A stretch of DNA of 12,062 bases from an uncultured Clostridia bacterium (GTDB lineage Bacteria > Bacillota > Clostridia > Christensenellales > CASEPJ01), in NCBI GenBank assembly GCA_949289715.1, contig CASEPJ010000013.1, positions 1 to 12,062 of the forward strand, written 5' to 3'. Below are positions 8,567-12,062 of the stretch, one piece after another; the stretch's first letter is position 1, and each line of letters begins with the position of its first letter. Both the position numbers and the translations under genes were made by a program. A model generated the notes under the pieces. It was given only the letters and a program-made list of their open reading frames with translations. It ran no database searches and had not been told where the DNA came from.

Positions 8567-8602
8567 TAAAATAGAAAAAATAGAAAAGATAAAAATTAAA
8601 AA
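8567..8602 (+). promoter_or_regulatory. A-rich leader without Shine-Dalgarno before the NIF3-family gene
   Basis: The 36-base gap is almost entirely A and T, with three isolated G residues, and has no GGAGG-like element. It carries an imperfect direct repeat of AAAATAGAAAA (8568-8578 and 8577-8587, sharing their junction). A TAA in frame with the next gene at 8597-8599 excludes an earlier start. All other genes here with a visible start have a recognisable purine-rich ribosome site, so initiation probably relies on the unstructured A-rich leader or on ribosomes coming from trmK (inference). Confidence 0.4.
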
Positions 8603-9367
8603 ATGTTGAAAATTAAAAACGTTATCGATTATTTAAATAATATAGCACCGTTTGTTTTGGCGGAAGAATGGGATAATCCCGGTCTGAATGTGGGTGACGA
8701 GAATTCGCAAGTTAAGGGAATTTGCTTAGATTTGGACGTAACGGAAAGCACAATAAAATGTGCCGTTGAAAATCGTGCCAATTTGATTATTACTCATCAT
8801 CCGCTTATTTTTAATCCATTAAAAAAAATAAACAAAAACGAATATCCCGGGAATATTATCTTTTTATTGATTAAAAACGATATATCGCTTATTGCAATGC
8901 ATACCAATGCGGACTGTGCAACAGGCGGCGTAAACAGTGTTTTTGCCGAAACAATAGGGTTAATGCATTATCAACCTTTAACGGATTACGGATTAGGAGC
9001 AATCGGTGAAATATCTTCTATAAAACTTAACGATTTTGTTTCGAATTTAAGATGTATTTTAAAAGATAAAAAAATAAAATTTTCAGGCAGCCCCGATAAA
9101 ATTATTTCAAAAGTTGCTTTAACTTGCGGAGCCGGATGTGATAAGGAATTGGTCGATTTGGCAAAAGATAAAAAAGCCGATGCATATATTACATCCGAAA
9201 TAAAACATAATTATCTTATAGAAAACTATGACGACAAATTATCGTTTATAGATATCGGTCATTATACAATGGAATATCCTTATATGGAAAAATTAAAAAA
9301 ATTGCTTGAAACAAACTTTCAAAATTTAAATATAAAAATTACAGGGAAAAATCCTTTTACTGAATAA
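8603..9367 (+). CDS. NIF3/DUF34-family dinuclear metal-binding protein (YbgI/YqfO-like)
   Basis: Member of the NIF3 family, often mislabelled GTP cyclohydrolase 1 type 2; the cellular role is unsettled, so no function is assigned. At 254 residues it resembles E. coli YbgI (247 aa) and lacks the PII-like insert that lengthens B. subtilis YqfO to about 370. Putative metal ligands by comparison with YbgI: H65 and H66 (LIITHHPLIF), D104 (HTNADCATGGVN), H220 and E224 (DIGHYTMEY). The N-terminal EEWDNPGLNVG is also typical. The family commonly follows trmK in Bacillota and precedes a zinc-ribbon protein, as here. ATG 8603 is followed directly by TTG, so the start could be one codon later. The product is probably cytoplasmic: no signal peptide or membrane segment is seen. 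Confidence 0.92.
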   Translation: MLKIKNVIDYLNNIAPFVLAEEWDNPGLNVGDENSQVKGICLDLDVTESTIKCAVENRANLIITHHPLIFNPLKKINKNEYPGNIIFLLIKNDISLIAMHTNADCATGGVNSVFAETIGLMHYQPLTDYGLGAIGEISSIKLNDFVSNLRCILKDKKIKFSGSPDKIISKVALTCGAGCDKELVDLAKDKKADAYITSEIKHNYLIENYDDKLSFIDIGHYTMEYPYMEKLKKLLETNFQNLNIKITGKNPFTE

Positions 9368-9379
9368 CGGGAGGCTAAT

Positions 9380-10078
9380 ATGCTGCAAAAAATACTTGAA
9401 TATCAAAAAATCGATATGGAAAAATTCAAAATGGAAAAAGAAATCGAAGAAAACAAGGACAGAATTGCCGTTTTGAAATTGCAACAAAATATAAAATCTA
9501 TAGAATCCACTCTTATAAAAATGGACAAGGATGTTGCCGAATATAAAACTTTTTTAAAAAAATTATCCGATAAAATTTCGGAATGTTCAAAAAAAGTTAC
9601 CGAATTGGTAAACAGAGCGGAAATTGCCGAAAAACAGGATGAATTCGATGACATTATGGTAAATGCGGATAAAGTAATGGAAATTGTTTTATCTTACGAA
9701 AAAGAAGCGGACGCTTTAAAAAAGAAATTGGATTCTCTAAACAAAACATATAAGGAATTAAAAAATCAATATGTTGAAAATTTAGGTTACCATTCTGAGG
9801 CAAAAAATAAATTTAACGTTTATAAAAAATCTATCGAACCTAAAGCTGTAGAACTTATTAAAAGATTGGATGCCGCTTCGAAAGATTTAAGCGGTGATTT
9901 ATTCGAAAAATATAAACGTTTGAGGAATAATAAAATAATGCCCGCAATAGTCAAGCTTTTGGGTGACAGTCAATGTGGCGGTTGTTTTATGGAACTTTCG
10001 GTGGACTGCAAGACCAAGTTGAACGCAAATAAAATCGTTGAATGCGAAAATTGCGGCAGATTAATTTATATAGATTAA
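9380..10078 (+). CDS. Coiled-coil C4 zinc-ribbon protein (DUF164/CT398-like)
   Basis: A 232-residue protein of the zinc-ribbon-domain family that commonly lies next to NIF3 genes in Bacillota. Residues about 10-150 are charged and heptad-like (long Lys/Glu/Leu runs without prolines), consistent with an antiparallel helical hairpin. The C-terminus carries a zinc ribbon with C199 and C202 (CGGC) and C222 and C225 (CENCGRLIYID); C210 lies between the pairs and is probably not a ligand. The family's best-studied member, CT398 of Chlamydia, binds sigma-54 and secretion components, but that cannot be transferred here and the role stays unknown. A strong GGGAGG at 9369-9374 sets the start 12 bases after the previous stop, so it is co-transcribed with the NIF3-family gene. 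Confidence 0.9.
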   Translation: MLQKILEYQKIDMEKFKMEKEIEENKDRIAVLKLQQNIKSIESTLIKMDKDVAEYKTFLKKLSDKISECSKKVTELVNRAEIAEKQDEFDDIMVNADKVMEIVLSYEKEADALKKKLDSLNKTYKELKNQYVENLGYHSEAKNKFNVYKKSIEPKAVELIKRLDAASKDLSGDLFEKYKRLRNNKIMPAIVKLLGDSQCGGCFMELSVDCKTKLNANKIVECENCGRLIYID

Positions 10079-10098
10079 TTTGCAGATTAATAGATTTA
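10056..10098. repeat. Short AGATTAAT direct repeats at the zinc-ribbon gene end
   Basis: AGATTAAT occurs at 10058-10065, 10072-10079 and 10084-10091, and a partial copy (AGATTTA) starts at 10092. The first and third share the longer GCAGATTAAT. The set straddles the stop codon at 10076-10078. It could be slippage or duplication at the gene end, or a binding site ahead of manA. The remaining gap to 10122 shows no clear promoter or terminator. Confidence 0.4.
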
Positions 10099-10133
10099 TT
10101 TACTGTTTTAATTAATATCTGTGAGGTGTTTAT

Positions 10134-11105
10134 ATGATCAACAAATATCCTGTTAAAATGATTCCTTATTTTGCCGATTATATTTGGGGCGGCATAAAAC
10201 TTAAAGAAAAATGGGGAAAAAAAACAGATACAGATACTTTGGCAGAATCGTGGGAACTTTCCGCTTTCAAAGATAAAAACAGCGTAGCGGCAAACGGAGA
10301 ACTTAAGGGAAAAACTTTATCAGAAATTATAAATTATTGGCAGGATTCCGTAGGAGAGAAGGGAAAAGATTATCCTTTCTTCCCTTTATTGATTAAATTT
10401 ATAGACGCTAGCAGTAATTTATCCGTTCAGGTTCATCCTGACAACGAATATGCTTTAAAAAACGAAAATCAATTCGGAAAAGCCGAAATGTGGTATGTTG
10501 TAGATGCGGAAAAAGGCAGCGGAATATATTGCGGATTCAAAAAAGAAATTTCTGCAAAAGAATTTAAAGATAGCATTCAATCGGGAGAAATCGAAAATTT
10601 ACTTGAATTTATGCCTTTAAAAAAAGGTCAGGCTGTCTTTATACCTCCTAAAACCGTTCACGCAATAGGCAAAGGAATGACTATTGTGGAAATTCAACAA
10701 AATTCCAATTTAACATATAGAATTTATGATTATAAAAGAAAGGGCAAAGACGGAAAAGAAAGAGAGTTACATATAGATAAAGCGCTTGCAGTATCAAATT
10801 TATCTCCTTTGCCTAAAAATTGTATATCAAAAAACGAGGCAATTTCCGATTTGTGCGGCAATAAAATATCAACAGTTTTTACCAACGAATATTTTACGGT
10901 AGAAATGTTTGAGATTGTAAATGAAAAAGAGATTTTTATCAATAACGAAACTTTTTATGCAATTACATTTATAGAAGGAGAAGGTACTTTAACTTCTGAG
11001 GGCTATGAAACGGATTTTATAAAAGGAGATACTTTCTTTTTACCTGCCGGTTTGGGCGAACTTAAAATTAAGGGAAAATGTGAATTTTTACTTTCATCTT
11101 TATAA
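10134..11105 (+). CDS. manA: Class I mannose-6-phosphate isomerase
   Basis: Zinc-dependent cupin enzyme that interconverts mannose-6-phosphate and fructose-6-phosphate, linking mannose use and GDP-mannose precursors to glycolysis. At 323 residues it is the short Bacillus-type form (about 315 aa), not the roughly 390-residue enterobacterial one. The four zinc ligands can be placed: Q99 and H101 (SVQVHPDN), E118 (GKAEMWYV) and H176 (PPKTVHAIGKG). R196 in TYRIYDYKRKGKDGK matches the conserved active-site arginine stretch. The N-terminus (PYFADYIWGG, then ESWELSAF) is also typical. A second cupin-like half follows from about 245. GTGAGGTG at 10121-10128 is a strong ribosome site five bases before the ATG. 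With 55 bases after the zinc-ribbon gene and no obvious promoter, it may be the last gene of that transcript. Confidence 0.96.
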   Translation: MINKYPVKMIPYFADYIWGGIKLKEKWGKKTDTDTLAESWELSAFKDKNSVAANGELKGKTLSEIINYWQDSVGEKGKDYPFFPLLIKFIDASSNLSVQVHPDNEYALKNENQFGKAEMWYVVDAEKGSGIYCGFKKEISAKEFKDSIQSGEIENLLEFMPLKKGQAVFIPPKTVHAIGKGMTIVEIQQNSNLTYRIYDYKRKGKDGKERELHIDKALAVSNLSPLPKNCISKNEAISDLCGNKISTVFTNEYFTVEMFEIVNEKEIFINNETFYAITFIEGEGTLTSEGYETDFIKGDTFFLPAGLGELKIKGKCEFLLSSL

Positions 11106-11108
11106 TGT

Positions 11109-11139
11109 ATTTTGAAATAAAAATTTTTATTATTAAAAT
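11109..11139. repeat. A/T-only inverted repeat after manA
   Basis: A 16-bp perfect palindrome made only of A and T (11116-11131) is flanked by a further complementary pair, ATTTT at 11109-11113 and AAAAT at 11135-11139. It sits four bases after the manA stop. It could form a weak hairpin at the transcript end, but there is no G-C pair and no clean T-tract behind it, so a terminator is not claimed. Confidence 0.35.
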
Positions 11140-11153
11140 TCGAATGTTAAAAA

Positions 11154-11173
11154 AATTACATTTCAATTACATT
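11154..11173. repeat. Tandem AATTACATT repeat upstream of the DUF4432 promoter
   Basis: AATTACATT is present at 11154-11162 and again at 11165-11173, an 11-base period, close to one helical turn. The second copy ends 21 bases before the -35 box of the downstream promoter, a position suited to an activator site or an A/T-rich UP-like element (inference). Confidence 0.4.
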
Positions 11174-11194
11174 ATATTATTATTTATAAAAATA

Positions 11195-11223
11195 TTGATT
11201 TTTTATAATTTATTTGATATAAT
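11195..11223 (+). promoter_or_regulatory. Putative sigma-A promoter for the DUF4432 gene
   Basis: TTGATT (11195-11200, four of six bases of the -35 consensus) is followed after 17 bases by TATAAT (11218-11223), with TG at 11215-11216 giving an extended -10 (TGATATAAT). Predicted transcription start is near 11230, about 30 bases before the ATG. Spacing and hexamers make this one of the two best promoters in the window, and it shows that the last gene can be expressed independently of manA. Confidence 0.75.
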
Positions 11224-11259
11224 TAATCGAATAAAGAAACTTTCTTGCGGGGATTAATT
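11221..11259. promoter_or_regulatory. Two-tier dyad from -10 box to start codon (operator candidate)
   Basis: Outer arms AATTAATC (11221-11228) and GATTAATT (11252-11259) are perfect reverse complements. Inner arms AAGAAA (11234-11239) and TTTCTT (11241-11246) are too, and both pairs share the exact axis at base 11240. The left outer arm overlaps the -10 box and the right outer arm overlaps the GGGGA ribosome site (11249-11253). The layout suits a repressor operator; as RNA only the inner stem would surely be transcribed from the predicted start. Confidence 0.5.
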
Positions 11260-11260
11260 T

Positions 11261-12062
11261 ATGACAAAAAAAGAACTTTTAAGTGTTGTGGGAGATATTT
11301 CTCAACTTGCCTATATTAAACCTTATAAATATTTATTCGGACCGGAAAGCGAGAGCAAAGCTTGCGAGTTAAATAACGGAAAAATAAATATGACCGTATT
11401 GATTGATAAGGGTATGGACATTTATAATTTATCCCATAATGCAACTAATATTTCTTTTTTAACAAAAAACGGTAACCATTCACCGGCTTTATGTCATACG
11501 GATGCTTTTAAATTCGAAAATTGTTTTAATGCCGGTTTTCTTTACACTTGCGGACCGGATAATACCGGAGGAGCCAGAAAAAACACGGTAACTCACGGAA
11601 CGCAAAATTCGACTCCGGCGAGCAATCTTGCTCTCGAAGCTTTTTGGAAAGACGATGACTATATTCTTCAGCTTAAGGGGACTATAAAAAATACTGCGCT
11701 TTTTAAGCAGAATTTAGAAATTGTTAGAACAATTACCACCAAATACGGGTCGGATACTTTTGAAATTGAGGATAAATTAACAAATCTCGGTTTTCAAAAA
11801 GAAGAATATGTATATTTATACCATTTTAATATCGGTTATCCGATGTTACAGGAAGGTGTTGAAATTGAGGGAGATTTTGAATCCTCTCAACCTAGAGACG
11901 ATGATGCCCAAAAGGGATTTTCTACCTTTAATATAATGGATTCGCCTACCCCCGATTACGACGAACAGGTTTTTTTCCACACATTGAAAAAAGGGTTGGT
12001 TAATGTTGCTGTAAAAAATCCTAAAATTAATAAAAAACTTATTTTTACTTTCGATTCTGAGA
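11261..12062 (+). CDS. DUF4432 aldose 1-epimerase-fold protein, 3'-truncated by window edge
   Basis: An open frame from ATG 11261 runs off the right edge: 267 full codons without a stop. The protein resembles the DUF4432 branch of the aldose 1-epimerase/galactose mutarotase-like fold, whose members are usually over 300 residues. Supporting stretches: VLIDKGMDIYNL (46-57), NISFLTKNG (63-71), AGFLYTCGPDNTGG (91-104), VTHGTQNSTPAS (110-121) with H112, and YLYHFNIGYPML (185-196) with H188; the two histidines lie where epimerase-fold enzymes keep catalytic histidines (inference). The substrate is unknown, but the place beside manA suggests sugar or sugar-phosphate metabolism. GGGGA at 11249-11253 serves as ribosome site. 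No signal peptide is seen. It has its own promoter and overlapping dyad, unlike the other genes of this end. Confidence 0.8.
   Translation, partial: MTKKELLSVVGDISQLAYIKPYKYLFGPESESKACELNNGKINMTVLIDKGMDIYNLSHNATNISFLTKNGNHSPALCHTDAFKFENCFNAGFLYTCGPDNTGGARKNTVTHGTQNSTPASNLALEAFWKDDDYILQLKGTIKNTALFKQNLEIVRTITTKYGSDTFEIEDKLTNLGFQKEEYVYLYHFNIGYPMLQEGVEIEGDFESSQPRDDDAQKGFSTFNIMDSPTPDYDEQVFFHTLKKGLVNVAVKNPKINKKLIFTFDSE

Noticed and set aside
10079..10133. RNase P RNA gene (rnpB), which can follow the zinc-ribbon gene in Clostridia
   Set aside because: Only 55 bases separate the zinc-ribbon gene from manA, far too short, and no conserved RNase P core sequence is visible.
11116..11131. Intrinsic terminator after manA
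   Set aside because: The palindrome is entirely A/T with no loop or T-tract behind it; kept only as a repeat.
1..12062. An undescribed defence, mobile or secondary-metabolite system
   Set aside because: Every gene falls in a known housekeeping or common metabolic family in conserved order; no integrase, transposase, toxin-antitoxin, CRISPR repeat, tRNA or prophage signature was seen on either strand.

Overview
The window comes from a low-GC Bacillota genome, most likely an anaerobic Clostridia-type bacterium. The evidence is a strongly A/T-biased base and codon composition, GGAGG-class Shine-Dalgarno sites, and two gene neighbourhoods typical of that phylum: dnaE-pfkA, and dgt-dnaG-rpoD-trmK-nif3-zinc ribbon. 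I cannot name a genus. All ten genes are on the + strand and are tightly packed. No stretch over 300 bases lacks a gene; the longest gap is 11106-11260. I saw no RNA genes, mobile elements, CRISPR or prophage genes.

Layout: (1) 1-2742, the C-terminal three quarters of DnaE (DNA polymerase III alpha), cut by the left edge. (2) A promoter with an extended -10 in the gap, then pfkA (2851-3813) and, 15 bases later, an HD-domain dNTP triphosphohydrolase (dgt, 3829-4821). (3) An A/T-rich terminator-like hairpin, then the primase/sigma cluster: dnaG (4913-6685), rpoD/sigA (6697-7914), trmK (overlapping rpoD by 8 bases, 7907-8566), a NIF3/DUF34 metalloprotein (8603-9367) and a coiled-coil zinc-ribbon protein (9380-10078). 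(4) A sugar-phosphate end: class I mannose-6-phosphate isomerase (10134-11105), then, behind its own promoter, a DUF4432 aldose-epimerase-fold protein (11261 to the right edge, incomplete).

Function: the first two thirds couples replication (DnaE, DnaG), dNTP pool control (Dgt), transcription initiation (SigA) and tRNA modification (TrmK) with the committed step of glycolysis (PfkA). The right end feeds hexose phosphates toward fructose-6-phosphate, the PfkA substrate.

This is a conserved housekeeping region and I do not see an undescribed system in it. The points most worth a second look are an N-terminal extension of the sigma factor that looks like a second copy of region 1.1, a leucine in place of a normally aromatic residue in sigma region 2.3, and a 39-bp two-tier dyad on one axis running from the -10 box to the start codon of the DUF4432 gene.
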